Part shown: positions 35,169 to 46,283 of the stretch, piece after piece
Position numbering within the stretch: the stretch's first letter is position 1
How the letters are laid out: every line of letters begins with the position of its first letter
Assembly: GCA_038125725.1 (NCBI GenBank)
Contig: JAYPEK010000009.1
Span: forward strand, 1 to 64,000
Source: TMED8 sp038125725
Lineage (GTDB): Bacteria; Pseudomonadota; Alphaproteobacteria; Rhodospirillales; Casp-alpha2
Direction of reading: 5' to 3'
Length of the DNA stretch: 64,000 nt
Position numbers and translations under genes: made by a program
The notes under the pieces: generated by a model
Told to the model about the DNA's origin: nothing
Database searches by the model: none
Seen by the model: only the letters and a program-made list of their open reading frames with translations

Positions 35169-38100
35169 TCACTCGGCGGGCGCGTGGCGGCCGTCTTTTC
35201 CGGTCGACAGTTCCTGTTCCAGTGCCCGTTCGACGGCGCTTCTGGGTTTGGTGAAGCGCGCCATCAGGTCGTAGAGGACGGGCGTTAGGAACAGCGTCAG
35301 CACCAGCGCCATGCCCAGCCCGCCGACGATCACCCAGCCGATGGAGATGCGGCTTTCGGCGCCGGCGCCGGAGGCGATGATCAGCGGCACCGCGCCCAGG
35401 ATGGTGGAAATCACGGTCATGACGATGGGCCGGAAGCGCAGCACCGAGGCCTCGATCACCGCGTCACGCACGGACAGCCCCTCGTCCCGGAGCTGGTTGG
35501 CGAACTCGACGATAAGGATGCCGTTCTTGGCCATCAACCCGACCAATAGAATGATGCCGATCTGGCTGTAGACGTTGAGCGACAGCCCCACCAGCGTCAG
35601 CGAATAGATGGCGCCGGCAATGGCCAGCGGCACCGACAGCATGATGACGAAGGGGTGGACGAAACTCTCGAACTGGGCGGCGAGAACGAAGAACACGATC
35701 AACAGCGCCAAGGCGAAGGTGGTCATGACGCCGCCCGATGTGTCCTTGAACACCGCCGTTTGGCCCGAATAGCCGAGCTTGGCGTTGGTCGGCAGGATCT
35801 TCTCGGCGCCGGCCTCCATGTAGGCGATGGCATCGCCGAGCGCGTATTCGGGCGCCAGCGCCGCCTGGATGGTGATCGACGGCAGCCGGTCGTAGCGCCT
35901 GAGCTCCGCCGACGCGGCGTTCTCCTTGGCCGCCACCAGCGAGCTCAGCGGCACCAGCACGCTGCGCCCGCCGTCCTTGTTGGCGGAGCGCACGAAGACG
36001 TTGGAAAGGTCGTTCAGCGTGCGCCGGTCATCCTCGCGGGCCTGGACGATGACCGGGTATTCGCGGCCGCGGTCGATATAGGTGGTGACTTCCTTGGATG
36101 CGAACATGGATTGTAGGGTGAAGGCGATTTCCTCGGCGCTGATGCCGAGGTCGTTGGCGCGCCGGCGGTCCAGTGTGAGATCGAGCTGCGGCTGGTTTTC
36201 CTCGTAATCCATTTCCGGGTTGATCAGGCCGTCGTTGGCCTTGGCGTGCTCCAGCAGTTGCTTGGCCCAATCCTTCACGTCTTCGAAGTTGGCGCCGCCG
36301 ACGACGATCCGCAGCGGCGTCGAATTGACGATCTGGCCGGCGGTCTGTTCGCGCTGCTCCCAAGGGGCCAGGCGCATGACGACGAAACCCCGATAGGGCC
36401 GGTTGCCCCAGCCGATAATGGTGTAGACGGTCTGGATGTTGCCGTTTTCCTGGTGCGGACGCAGCGCGCGCTCGATGATGCGGGACTGCTGGTCGGTATA
36501 GGATTGGGTCGAGCCCTGTGGCGCCGTCATCGGCACGAAGGCGACGCCGCGGTCCTCGCGCGGCGCCAGCTCACGCGGCAATTGCTGATAGAAGCCGATG
36601 GCGGCGAGACTGAACACCAGCGACAGCGTAATCACCACCAGCGGCGCATCGATCGCCTTGGCCACCAGTGCGTGATAGATGCGCCCGACGGTGGATTTGG
36701 CCATCGCCGCATCGTCATCGATGGCTTCCCCCGACGCATTGGTCGTACGTGACGGCTTCAGGATGCGCGATGCCAGCATCGGACAGAGCGTCAGCGCGAC
36801 GAAAGTGGAAATCACCACCGCCGCCGCCATCACCAGGCCGAACTCGCTGAACAGCCGGCCCACCTGGCCGCCCAGGAACGACACCGGCACGAACACCGCG
36901 ATCAGGGTGATCGAGGTGGCGAGCACGGCGAAGGTCACCTGACGGGTGCCGCGCACGGCGGCGACCATGGGCGATTCACCGCCGTCCATGCGGCGCTTGA
37001 CGTTTTCCAACACCACGATGGCGTCGTCGACAACGAGGCCGATGGCCAGCAGCAGCGCCAGCAGGGTGAGCACGTTGATGGAGAAGCCGAACAGCGCGAT
37101 CAGGCCCATGCAGCCGATGAGCGCCACCGGAATGGTGACGATCGGCACGAAGGTGGTGCGGATCGAGCGCAGGAACAGCATGATCACCAGCACCACCAGC
37201 GCCAGCGAGATGCCGAGCGCGATCAGCACCTCGCGGATCGAGGCGGAGATGAACAGCGCATCATCGGAGCCGATGATGATCTCCATGCCGTCGGGCAGGT
37301 TCTGTTCCAATTCGGCGATCTTCGCGCGCACCCGCTTTGATATCTCCATGGTATTCGACTGGCTCTGGCGCAGCACCTGCATGCCGACCGCGGAGCGGCC
37401 GTTGGCGCGCACGATCAGGTCGTCGTTCTCCACCCCTTGCTCGACCCGGGCGACGTCGCCCAGGCGCACCGGGTATCCGTCGACGGTGGTGAGCACGATG
37501 TCGCGGAACTGAGCCGGCGTCGACAGCCTGCCGTCGAGGCGGATTTCCAGCATCCGTTGGCTTGAAAGCAGGTCGCCCGCCGGAAGTTCGACGTTGGCCT
37601 TCTTGATCGCCGTCTGAATGTCGGAAACCGTCAGGTTGCGGGCCGCCAGCGCGCGGCGATCGAGCCAGATGCGGATGGCGTAACGGCGCTCGCCGCGGAT
37701 ATCGACGCTGGCGACGCCTTCCAGCGTCGACAGGTGGTCGATAATGAAGCGTTCGATATAGTCGGTGATTTCCTCCGGCGAATGGCGCGTCGAGGCGACG
37801 GCGATCCGCATGACGGGGTCGGCGTCGCTGTCGCTCTTGACCACGACCGGCTCGTCGACGCCGTCCGGCAACTGGCCGCGCACCCGCCCGACCGCGTCGC
37901 GCACGTCGTTGGCGGCCTCGTCGATATTGCGGCCGGTCTGGAACTCGATCACCGTGCGCGAACGTCCGCGCCGGCTCTGCGACGAGATCGACTTGATCCC
38001 GGAAACGCCGGCGACGGAGCTTTCGACGATTTCGGTGATGTCGGTATCGACCACCTGCGGCGACGCGCCGGTGTACATGGTGGTCACCGTGACCACGGCG

Positions 38101-38225
38101 GAATCCACGTCCGGCAGTTCGCGGATCGGGATCGAGAACAGGGCGGCCACGCCGGCGGTGATGATCAACAAGCTGGCGACGATCGCCAGCACCGGACGGC
38201 GGATGGAGAGATCGGACAAGGTCAT
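35169..38225 (-). CDS. RND efflux transporter permease (HAE1 family)
   Basis: A 1018-residue inner-membrane proton-driven pump with the standard twelve helices and two large periplasmic loops, beginning MTLSDLSIRRPVLAIVASLL. The helix-4 proton-relay segment ALLLAIGLVVDDAIVVLENV carries the paired Asp, and GLMAKNGILIVEFANQLRDEG is in the second half. Its adaptor gene is 66 bp upstream on the same strand; an outer-membrane channel gene is not in the window. Its stop abuts the convergent cyclase-like gene. Confidence 0.95.
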   Translation of the reverse strand: MTLSDLSIRRPVLAIVASLLIITAGVAALFSIPIRELPDVDSAVVTVTTMYTGASPQVVDTDITEIVESSVAGVSGIKSISSQSRRGRSRTVIEFQTGRNIDEAANDVRDAVGRVRGQLPDGVDEPVVVKSDSDADPVMRIAVASTRHSPEEITDYIERFIIDHLSTLEGVASVDIRGERRYAIRIWLDRRALAARNLTVSDIQTAIKKANVELPAGDLLSSQRMLEIRLDGRLSTPAQFRDIVLTTVDGYPVRLGDVARVEQGVENDDLIVRANGRSAVGMQVLRQSQSNTMEISKRVRAKIAELEQNLPDGMEIIIGSDDALFISASIREVLIALGISLALVVLVIMLFLRSIRTTFVPIVTIPVALIGCMGLIALFGFSINVLTLLALLLAIGLVVDDAIVVLENVKRRMDGGESPMVAAVRGTRQVTFAVLATSITLIAVFVPVSFLGGQVGRLFSEFGLVMAAAVVISTFVALTLCPMLASRILKPSRTTNASGEAIDDDAAMAKSTVGRIYHALVAKAIDAPLVVITLSLVFSLAAIGFYQQLPRELAPREDRGVAFVPMTAPQGSTQSYTDQQSRIIERALRPHQENGNIQTVYTIIGWGNRPYRGFVVMRLAPWEQREQTAGQIVNSTPLRIVVGGANFEDVKDWAKQLLEHAKANDGLINPEMDYEENQPQLDLTLDRRRANDLGISAEEIAFTLQSMFASKEVTTYIDRGREYPVIVQAREDDRRTLNDLSNVFVRSANKDGGRSVLVPLSSLVAAKENAASAELRRYDRLPSITIQAALAPEYALGDAIAYMEAGAEKILPTNAKLGYSGQTAVFKDTSGGVMTTFALALLIVFFVLAAQFESFVHPFVIMLSVPLAIAGAIYSLTLVGLSLNVYSQIGIILLVGLMAKNGILIVEFANQLRDEGLSVRDAVIEASVLRFRPIVMTVISTILGAVPLIIASGAGAESRISIGWVIVGGLGMALVLTLFLTPVLYDLMARFTKPRSAVERALEQELSTGKDGRHAPAE

Positions 38226-38291
38226 CGGCGTCTGAGCCTCATGATGTCAATCGGGGGGATCAACGTGTTGCCTGACAAACTGCGGTGGCTG

Positions 38292-39515
38292 TCAGCCCGT
38301 GTTCTGGGCCGTTTCGGGTTTCTTCTTCGGCTTCTCGCCGGGCTCGTCGGCCGATGTCTTGGCCGGCGCCTTGGCGGGGTCCTGGGCCGGCTTTTCCGCC
38401 GGCTTGCCGGATTTCTTGCCCTGTCCGGCGATCTGCACCGGCGCGCCGTCGCGGACCTTCTGGACGCCGCGGATGACGACTTCCTCGCCGGCGGCGATGC
38501 CGCTTTTGACTTCAACATAGCCGTACGAACGCCGGCCCAGCGACACCTGGCGCTGCTGCACGCGTTTCGACTTGCCGTCCTTGCCGCTGACGATGGCGAA
38601 GACGAAGGATCGCGAGCCATCGACGACGACGGCCTCCTCCGGGATGGCGAGGGCTTCAGTGCCGTCGAGGATGATGGACACATGCACGAACATGCCGGCG
38701 GGCAGCGCCTTGTCGTCGTTGGCGATCAGGCCGCGCACCTTGAAGGCGCGCGAGATGTCGTCGATGCGGGTGTCGACGGCGGCAATGGTGCCGGTGAACA
38801 CGCGGCCGGGGAAGGGCGCGGCGCGGGCCTGGACCTCGTCGCCGATCTTGAGCGTGCCGAACAGCGTTTCTGGCGCCGAAAACTCGACCTCCACCGAGGA
38901 AAGATCATCGAGAACGGCGATCACGTCGCCGTCCTTCACCCGCGCGCCGGGCTCGACCGTGGTGAGGCCGATGACGCCGGCGAAGGGCGCGCGCACGATG
39001 CGCTCGCGCAGGTGCTTGGCGGCGCGGTCGCGGTCGGCCTTGGCGATTTCGGCCTGGGCCACCAGCCGGTCGAAGGCCGCTTCGGAGACGTTGCTGGAAC
39101 GCTTCAGGATGGCGGACCGCTTGAGCGCGCTATCCGCTTCCTTCAGCTTCGCCTCCGCTTCGGCCAGATCGGCGCGCTGGATATCGGAATCGAGCTGCAG
39201 CAGGACCGCATTGGGCTCCACCGGCTCGCCCGCCTTGAAGCCGACCTTGACCACACGGCCCGACGACAGCGGCGTGATTTCCACCGAGCGGACGGCGCGG
39301 GTGGTGCCGACGGCTTCGGCGATGGTGTCGATCTTGCGCATGGTGGCGGGGGCGACCTCGACGCTCACGCCGCCACCCTTGCCGCCGCCTGGTTTGCCGC
39401 CGGCCTTCGCCGACTTCGGCGCGTTGGCGGCTTCGTAGTATTGCCAGCCGTAGTAGCCGCCGGCGGCAACGCCGGCGATCACCAGAATGATGATTACCTG
39501 TCGTATGAAACTCAT
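38292..39515 (-). CDS. RND efflux periplasmic adaptor subunit
   Basis: A 407-residue membrane-fusion protein: N-terminal anchor MSFIRQVIIILVIAGVAAGG, a Gly/Lys-rich linker, the lipoyl half-motif SGRVVKVGFKAGEPV, an alpha-helical hairpin (about 105-150), the second half-motif RIVRAPFAGVIGLTTVEPGA and beta-barrel parts. The last 45 residues are a Lys/Pro/Ala-rich tail (KPAEKPAQDPAKAPAK), unusual for the family. Start could also be ATG 39536. Pairs with the RND permease downstream. Confidence 0.92.
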   Translation of the reverse strand: MSFIRQVIIILVIAGVAAGGYYGWQYYEAANAPKSAKAGGKPGGGKGGGVSVEVAPATMRKIDTIAEAVGTTRAVRSVEITPLSSGRVVKVGFKAGEPVEPNAVLLQLDSDIQRADLAEAEAKLKEADSALKRSAILKRSSNVSEAAFDRLVAQAEIAKADRDRAAKHLRERIVRAPFAGVIGLTTVEPGARVKDGDVIAVLDDLSSVEVEFSAPETLFGTLKIGDEVQARAAPFPGRVFTGTIAAVDTRIDDISRAFKVRGLIANDDKALPAGMFVHVSIILDGTEALAIPEEAVVVDGSRSFVFAIVSGKDGKSKRVQQRQVSLGRRSYGYVEVKSGIAAGEEVVIRGVQKVRDGAPVQIAGQGKKSGKPAEKPAQDPAKAPAKTSADEPGEKPKKKPETAQNTG

Positions 39516-39772
39516 GTGTTTACGACGCCCATCCATCAAGGCGCCGGCGTGTCACGCCGGATCGCCGGAAATCAAGTTTTGAGCGGAAATCTCCCGGCCC
39601 AAGGCCCATCCCTTCAAGACCGACGCCAAGCGTAGCGGTTTTTCGGATTTTCTCCTACGCATTTTTTCGTGATCGACCGCCGTGGGCGGTTCGACCGAAT
39701 GCCCCGGTCTTGACGCCGTGGATGCGGATGTGAAGATGACGGCTGTCCACCATTGATCGGGAGAGCCACGCC

Positions 39773-40171
39773 ATGTCCGGGCCCATATTCCACAACTTCT
39801 CCGCCGCGCCGACGCACGTGGCGCCGTTCAGCCACGCGGTCGAATGCGACGGCTGGATTCAGCTCACCGGCCAGATGCCGACCGACCCCGACGACGATTC
39901 CAAGCCGCTCCCGGCTGGAGTCGAGGCCCAGACCAGACGCGTCATGGACAACCTGGTCATCATCCTCGGCGAGCTTGGCCTGGGGCTCGAGCACGTGCTG
40001 TCGGCGCGCGTCTTCATCACCCATTTCGAGCGCGATTACGCCGCCATGAACGACGCATACAAATCCTATTTTCCGCCGGACCGGCTGCCAGCGCGCACCT
40101 GTGTGGGCGTCACCGGCCTGGCGCGCGGCGCGCTGGTGGAAATCGACATGATCGCCAAGCGCCCCGCCTAG
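39773..40171 (+). CDS. RidA family protein
   Basis: A 132-residue YjgF/YER057c/UK114-fold trimeric protein. Family members hydrolyse reactive enamine/imine intermediates from PLP enzymes. Visible are HAVECDGWIQLTGQMPTD, the LSARVFITHF segment and PARTCVGVTGLARGALVEIDMIA, in which the conserved Arg and Glu contact the substrate. GGGAGAG precedes the ATG. A 233-bp spacer separates it from the divergent adaptor gene. Confidence 0.93.
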   Translation: MSGPIFHNFSAAPTHVAPFSHAVECDGWIQLTGQMPTDPDDDSKPLPAGVEAQTRRVMDNLVIILGELGLGLEHVLSARVFITHFERDYAAMNDAYKSYFPPDRLPARTCVGVTGLARGALVEIDMIAKRPA

Positions 40172-40198
40172 GGCGATACGATCCGGTCGGGATACCGA

Positions 40199-40233
40199 GC
40201 GCCGCGCCGGCTTGGCGGCCTCCGGCGCGGCGC
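40199..40233. terminator. 12-bp GC hairpin between convergent genes
   Basis: Arms GCGCCGCGCCGG and CCGGCGCGGCGC are perfectly complementary across an 11-nt loop, placed between the stops of ridA-like (+) and trkH-like (-) genes. No T-tract follows on either side, so it may be a barrier hairpin rather than a classical intrinsic terminator. Confidence 0.55.
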
Positions 40234-40244
40234 CCGGCCCCGGC

Positions 40245-41723
40245 TCAGCTTCTCCAGAAGCGAGCCGAGAACAAGACCAGAACGGTCATCACCTCGAGCC
40301 GGCCGATCAGCATGCCGCCGGCCAGCAGCCACTTGGCGCTGTCCGGCAGGTCGTGGAAGGTGCCCGACGGGCCGACGATCTTGCCCAATCCGGGTCCGAC
40401 ATTGGCGACCGCCGTCGCGGCACTGGAAAAGGCGGTGGTGAAATCCAGCCCGACGATCCCCAAGGCCACCGTCAGCGCGGCGAAAACGAAAATGAACGCG
40501 GTCAGGAAGTTGAGCACCGACGTCGCCACCTCCTGGTTGATCGGGCGGTCGTTGTAGTAGGCGGTGAAGACCCCGTGTGGGTGGATGATCTTCTTCAACT
40601 CGACATTGACGATGGCGGCGATGATCCGGAAGCGGAACACCTTGATGCCGCAGGACGTCGATCCCGTGCAACCGCCGACGAAGGTGAGGAAGAACAACAG
40701 GATCACCGGCACCCAGCCCCAGAGCTGGTAATCGGTGGTGGCGAAGCCGGTGCCGGTCATGATCGAGGCCACCGTGAACGACGCATAGCGCAGCGCCGCG
40801 CCGAAACCCAAGCCGCCGTGCATCACCAGCCAGCCGCCGACGATGAAGGTACTGAACAGCAAAAGGCCGAAATACCAGCGCACCTGGTCGTCCTGCAGCA
40901 GTTTCCCTGGCCGCCCGCGCGCCGACATCAGAAGCAGCATGAACGGCAGGCCACCGAACACCATGCCGGCGGTGATGATGGCGTCGATCAGCGCACTGTC
41001 GAAATGCCCGACCGACTGGTCGGATGTGGAAAAGCCGCCGGTGGCGATGGTGGTCATGGCATGGGTCGCGGCCTCGGTGCCGGTCATGCCGGCGGCGTAG
41101 AGCGCGCCGAAGCAGAGCGTGGTGAGGATCATGTAGACCAGCGTCAGCCAGACCGAGGTCGCGGCCATGCGCGGGAAGGCCTTTTCGCCCAGGTCGAAGG
41201 CCTCGCTCTGGAAGATCTGCATGCCGCCCACGTGCAGGATCGGCATGATCGAAAACGACACCACCATGATCCCGAGCCCGCCCAGCCATTGCAGGATACC
41301 GCGCCAGAGCTGCAGGCTGGCGGGCAGATGGTCGAGGCCGGTCATCACCGTGGAGCCGGTGGTGGTGACGCCGGACATGGCCTCGAAGAAGGCGTCGGTG
41401 AAGCTCATGTGCAGGTGGCTGATTTCGAACGGCATGGCGCCGAACAGCGGCACCACCACCCAGATCGACGCGGTGATCATGTAGATCTGGCGCTTCGTCA
41501 ATTCGAACGATGCCGACATGTTGGTCAGCACGAAGGCGCAGCCGATGAAGATGGAAATCCCGGCGCAATCGAGGAACAGCCACGGCTCGGGTGAACCGGC
41601 AAGGCCGTCCATGGCCGCCGGAATCAGCATGGTCAGGCCCAGCACGATAACGATGATGCCGTTGATGAACAGCACCGGCCGGAGGAAACTCGGGGCGCGT
41701 CGGGCACCCAGAACTGCGTACAT
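40245..41723 (-). CDS. TrkH family potassium uptake protein
   Basis: A 492-residue K+-translocating membrane subunit with four pore-loop repeats: AMSGVTTTGSTVMTGLD, TIATGGFSTSDQS, ASIMTGTGFATTDYQLW and SAATAVANVGPGLGK are the selectivity-type segments. The closing GRLEVMTVLVLFSARFW is characteristic. It needs a TrkA-type nucleotide-binding partner, which is not in the window. Start ATG 41723. Confidence 0.93.
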   Translation of the reverse strand: MYAVLGARRAPSFLRPVLFINGIIVIVLGLTMLIPAAMDGLAGSPEPWLFLDCAGISIFIGCAFVLTNMSASFELTKRQIYMITASIWVVVPLFGAMPFEISHLHMSFTDAFFEAMSGVTTTGSTVMTGLDHLPASLQLWRGILQWLGGLGIMVVSFSIMPILHVGGMQIFQSEAFDLGEKAFPRMAATSVWLTLVYMILTTLCFGALYAAGMTGTEAATHAMTTIATGGFSTSDQSVGHFDSALIDAIITAGMVFGGLPFMLLLMSARGRPGKLLQDDQVRWYFGLLLFSTFIVGGWLVMHGGLGFGAALRYASFTVASIMTGTGFATTDYQLWGWVPVILLFFLTFVGGCTGSTSCGIKVFRFRIIAAIVNVELKKIIHPHGVFTAYYNDRPINQEVATSVLNFLTAFIFVFAALTVALGIVGLDFTTAFSSAATAVANVGPGLGKIVGPSGTFHDLPDSAKWLLAGGMLIGRLEVMTVLVLFSARFWRS

Positions 41724-41817
41724 GTTGGAAACAACTCCGAATCCAGACCACGAAGCGGGGCTTCGCTCGAGTGTCGGCCACGGCCGCGCCTCGAGCGGCG
41801 GCCATGGGTAGGCTGGA

Positions 41818-42111
41818 TTAGCGGAGTGGCGGTCCCGTCGCCCAGTGATGGGCGTCGCCCGTGGGCGTCGCCGGCAAGCTGGCGGCGAGGTGTTCGGAAC
41901 GCGTGGAGACGAGGCGCGGGGAGACGACCACCGTCACCGCCGGCCGGCCGTCGAAACCGTCACCGTCGGGTCCGTCGTCGGCCAACGCGACGAACTGGTC
42001 GAGGACCAGCGGCAGCGCCTTGGCGGCGGCGTCCTGGGCGCCGAGCAGAATCTGGCCACCGATCAGGATGGCGAGCAAAAGGCGCAGCAGGGTGGTGTGA
42101 CGTGTCAGCAT
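41818..42111 (-). CDS. Small secreted protein, unknown
   Basis: A 97-residue protein with a clear signal peptide (RLLLAILIGGQILLGAQDAAA) and a Pro/Ala/Asp-rich mature part of about 65 residues containing VALADDGPDGDGFDG. No family recognised. It is 94 bp upstream of trkH on the same strand and 79 bp after the phosphatase gene, so it may be part of that transcript. The frame could be fortuitous; the signal peptide is the main support. Confidence 0.45.
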   Translation of the reverse strand: MLTRHTTLLRLLLAILIGGQILLGAQDAAAKALPLVLDQFVALADDGPDGDGFDGRPAVTVVVSPRLVSTRSEHLAASLPATPTGDAHHWATGPPLR

Positions 42112-42190
42112 CGAACTCTATGGCTGGCTGGACATGGGCGGCATTCTAACGACTTTTCCCGCGAATAACAGACGGAAACGTCGGCGGCGA

Positions 42191-42859
42191 TCACTGGCCG
42201 GATAACCGGGCCAGTTTATACCAGTCCTCGGCCGTCAATAGCTGGACGACCTCGAAACCGTGCGGCTGGGTGGGATCGGCGCGCAGAATGACGCTGCCGG
42301 CTTCGCCCGGATAGGCGCCGGTGGCGTCACGCACAAGATTGCCGTGCGCGGCGATGACCGTGATTTCCCCGGCAGGGACGGGCGCGGCGAATATCTCGCG
42401 GGTGCGCCGGATCACGACGTCGCGACCGCCGAAGAAACCGGCGGAGCGCAGGTTCATGATGTCGGGGCTCGGCGCCACGTCGCCGATCTGCATCAATTCC
42501 GCGGTCTCCCGGGCCCGGCAATAGGGGCTGGAACGCACCGACGAGACCTTGAGGCCGATCGCCCGGATGGCGGCGCCGACACGCTTCGCGGTTTCGCGCC
42601 CCGCCGACGATAGCTGGCGCATGCGTTCGGGCGCGCAACTGGTGATGTCGTTGACGGTCTCGGCGCGGTCGCTCTGGTTCCAATTCGTCTGGGCGTGGCG
42701 GAAATAGATGGTCACGCCGCCGGCGCGGAGCGCGTCCAACAGGGCGGCGCCGGACAGCCCCTCGGCCCTGGCGCCGCCGATCATCGACAAGGCGAGAACC
42801 AGGACCAAAGGCAGCCACAGGCGATCCGGCCGGGGCAGGGAGGCGTTCGGGACCTTCAT
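42191..42859 (-). CDS. Histidine phosphatase family protein, exported
   Basis: 222 residues: signal peptide (WLPLVLVLALSMIGGARA) then a branch-1 histidine phosphatase domain. The catalytic motif is TIYFRHAQTNWNQSD (RHA instead of the common RHG), with SSPYCRARETAEL supplying the second Arg and VIAAHGNLVRDATG the second His. The export signal suggests a periplasmic phosphomonoesterase. ATG 42859 chosen; a longer in-frame start at 42907 adds basic residues only. Confidence 0.87.
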   Translation of the reverse strand: MKVPNASLPRPDRLWLPLVLVLALSMIGGARAEGLSGAALLDALRAGGVTIYFRHAQTNWNQSDRAETVNDITSCAPERMRQLSSAGRETAKRVGAAIRAIGLKVSSVRSSPYCRARETAELMQIGDVAPSPDIMNLRSAGFFGGRDVVIRRTREIFAAPVPAGEITVIAAHGNLVRDATGAYPGEAGSVILRADPTQPHGFEVVQLLTAEDWYKLARLSGQ

Positions 42860-42974
42860 GCATACAATGTGGTGTTTGTGCCGGGGCCTCGCAAGTCGCC
42901 GCGCCATTGCCGGCTAGGTCATGGCGCAACGCGCAAGGCTGGCCGCTCTTGGTGTTGCGGGATCGGTCGAACTT

Positions 42975-43002
42975 GGTCATATTCCCCGACGACGATATGA
43001 CC
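42975..43002. promoter_or_regulatory. Inverted repeat upstream of pntAA
   Basis: GGTCATAT and ATATGACC form perfect 8-bp arms around a 12-nt spacer, about 100 bp before pntAA and 115 bp before the divergent phosphatase gene. The size and location fit a dimeric repressor or activator site serving one or both genes; the factor is unknown. Confidence 0.45.
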
Positions 43003-43103
43003 CGTGCTTTTGACCTAAGACAAGGACCGAAGCACGGAAACACTCAAGATTGCCCGGTCGGGCGGGAGCACCGGCCAAAGGTCGCAAATCAAGGGGTCCC
43101 ATC

Positions 43104-44297
43104 ATGAAGATCGCCATACCGAAGGAAACCCAGGGCGGGGAAACTCGGGTCGCCGCATCGCCGGAAGTGGTCGGCAAGCTGGTTGGGCTCGGCTTCGACG
43201 TTACCGTCGAGAAGGATGCCGGCGCTGCCTCGTCGTTTACCGATGACGCCTACAAGGCCGCCGGCGCTAGTATCGCCAAGGATGCCGCCACGGCGCTGAA
43301 GAGCGCCGACATGGTCTGGAAGGTGCGCGGCCCCGTTGCCTCTGAAATCAGTAAGATGAAGAAGGGCGCCATGCTGATGGCGTCGCTGAACGCGCTCACC
43401 GACGGCGCCGGCATGGCGGCGCTGGCCAAGGCTGGCATCACCGCCTTCGCCATGGAACTGATGCCGCGCATCAGCCGCGCCCAGAGCATGGATATCCTGT
43501 CGTCGCAGGCCAACCTGGCCGGCTACAAGGCGGTGCTCGACGCGGCCGGCGAATACGGCCGTGGCATGCCGATGATGATGACCGCCGCCGGCACCGTGCC
43601 GCCGGCCAAGGCCTTCATCATGGGCGTCGGCGTCGCCGGTCTGCAGGCCATCGCCACCGCGAAACGCCTGGGCGCCGTGGTTACCGCCACCGACGTGCGG
43701 CCCGCGACGCGCGAACAGGTGCAGAGCCTGGGCGGCAAGTTCCTCACCGTCGACGAGGAGATGGAGAAGGACGCCGAGACCGCCGGCGGCTATGCCAAGG
43801 AAATGCCGCCGGAATACTTCGAGAAACAGAAAGCGGTGGTGGCCGAGCATATCAAGAAGCAGGACATCGTCATCACCACGGCCCTGATCCCGGGCCGCGC
43901 CGCGCCGACGCTGGTGACCAAGAAGATGGTCGCTTCCATGCATCCCGGTTCCGTCATCATCGATCTGGCGGTCGAAGCGGGCGGCAACGTCGAAGGCTCG
44001 AAGCCGGGCGAGGTGGTGGTCACCGCCAACGGCGTCAAGATCGTCGGCCACAACAACGTGCCCGGCCGCCTGGCGGAGAGCGCGTCGTCGCTCTACGGGC
44101 GCAATCTGTTGAACTTCATCACCCCCATGGTCGACAAGGAAACCAAGGCCTTGAACATGGATTGGGAAGACGAGACCGTCTCCGGCACCCTGGTGACCAA
44201 GGACGGCAAAGTCGTCAACGAACGCGTACCGGCGGCCAAGGCGGCCCCGGCCAAGAAGGCCCCGGCCAAGAAGCCGGCGGCCAAAAAGGAGAGCTGA
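43104..44297 (+). CDS. pntAA: NAD(P) transhydrogenase subunit alpha part 1
   Basis: The NAD(H)-binding domain (dI) of the proton-translocating transhydrogenase that makes NADPH at the cytoplasmic membrane. 397 residues starting MKIAIPKETQGGETRVAASP; the RQD-type loop region and VGVAGLQAIATAKRLGAVV Rossmann segment are present, with the mobile loop near EYFEKQK. The C-terminus has a Lys/Ala/Pro tail (about 20 residues, AAPAKKAPAKKPAAKKES) not typical of the family. The split into AA and AB subunits is the alphaproteobacterial form. Start ATG 43104 after AAGGGG. Confidence 0.96.
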   Translation: MKIAIPKETQGGETRVAASPEVVGKLVGLGFDVTVEKDAGAASSFTDDAYKAAGASIAKDAATALKSADMVWKVRGPVASEISKMKKGAMLMASLNALTDGAGMAALAKAGITAFAMELMPRISRAQSMDILSSQANLAGYKAVLDAAGEYGRGMPMMMTAAGTVPPAKAFIMGVGVAGLQAIATAKRLGAVVTATDVRPATREQVQSLGGKFLTVDEEMEKDAETAGGYAKEMPPEYFEKQKAVVAEHIKKQDIVITTALIPGRAAPTLVTKKMVASMHPGSVIIDLAVEAGGNVEGSKPGEVVVTANGVKIVGHNNVPGRLAESASSLYGRNLLNFITPMVDKETKALNMDWEDETVSGTLVTKDGKVVNERVPAAKAAPAKKAPAKKPAAKKES

Positions 44298-44298
44298 C

Positions 44299-44709
44299 AT
44301 GGATGCGGCAACCGTTCAGGACCAAGCCTCGAGGGTCGCGACCAGCGCCCAGCAGTTGCTGGAAGAGGCGGAAAAACTCGCCAACCAGACGACCCAACTG
44401 GTGGACGCCGGCATGGCGGCAGGGGGCGGCATGGACTTCCTCAGCCTGTTCACGATCTTCGTGCTGGCCTGCTTCGTCGGTTTCTACGTGGTCTGGAGCG
44501 TCACGCCGGCGCTGCACTCGCCGCTGATGGCGGTGACCAACGCCATTTCGTCGGTGATCATCGTCGGCGGCCTGTTGGCGGCCGGCCCGGCGGACATGGA
44601 CTTCTCCAAGGTCATGGGCTTCTGCGCCGTGACGCTGGCCAGCGTCAACATCTTTGGCGGCTTTATCGTCACCCAGCGCATGCTGGCCATGTTCAAGAAG
44701 AAGAAATAG
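44299..44709 (+). CDS. pntAB: NAD(P) transhydrogenase subunit alpha part 2
   Basis: 136 residues with a polar N-terminal helix (about 1-45) and three membrane helices (LSLFTIFVLACFVGFYVVW; AISSVIIVGGLLAAG; FCAVTLASVNIFGGFIV), the dIIa membrane part of the transhydrogenase. It starts 1 nt after the pntAA stop and is followed by pntB after 13 nt. The conserved TNAISSVIIVGGLLA sequence identifies it. Confidence 0.96.
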   Translation: MDAATVQDQASRVATSAQQLLEEAEKLANQTTQLVDAGMAAGGGMDFLSLFTIFVLACFVGFYVVWSVTPALHSPLMAVTNAISSVIIVGGLLAAGPADMDFSKVMGFCAVTLASVNIFGGFIVTQRMLAMFKKKK

Positions 44710-44722
44710 GGGAGACCGCATC

Positions 44723-46117
<1,395 letters not shown>

Positions 46118-46138
46118 CGGGCAGGCCATTTCATCCAC

Positions 46139-46177
46139 AAGCGGCGGGGCAGCCTCGGTTGTCCCGCCGTTTGTTTT
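46139..46177 (+). terminator. Terminator of the pnt operon
   Basis: Arms AAGCGGCGGGGC and GTCCCGCCGTTT pair (two G-U), loop about 10 nt, followed by TTTGTTTTG, starting 22 nt after the pntB stop. Good intrinsic terminator in the plus direction. Confidence 0.82.
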
Positions 46178-46283
46178 GTGCGAGGGTGGAACACGGTAGC
46201 CAGCGGCCATAAAACGATGGGCCAAAGCAGAGCAGAAACACCGCCGGCCCTGGCCCGAACCTTAGATTCTCTAAGGAAACTTC

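Noticed and set aside
40199..40233. GC hairpin as a definite intrinsic terminator
   Set aside because: No T-tract on either strand, so only a possible barrier is claimed.
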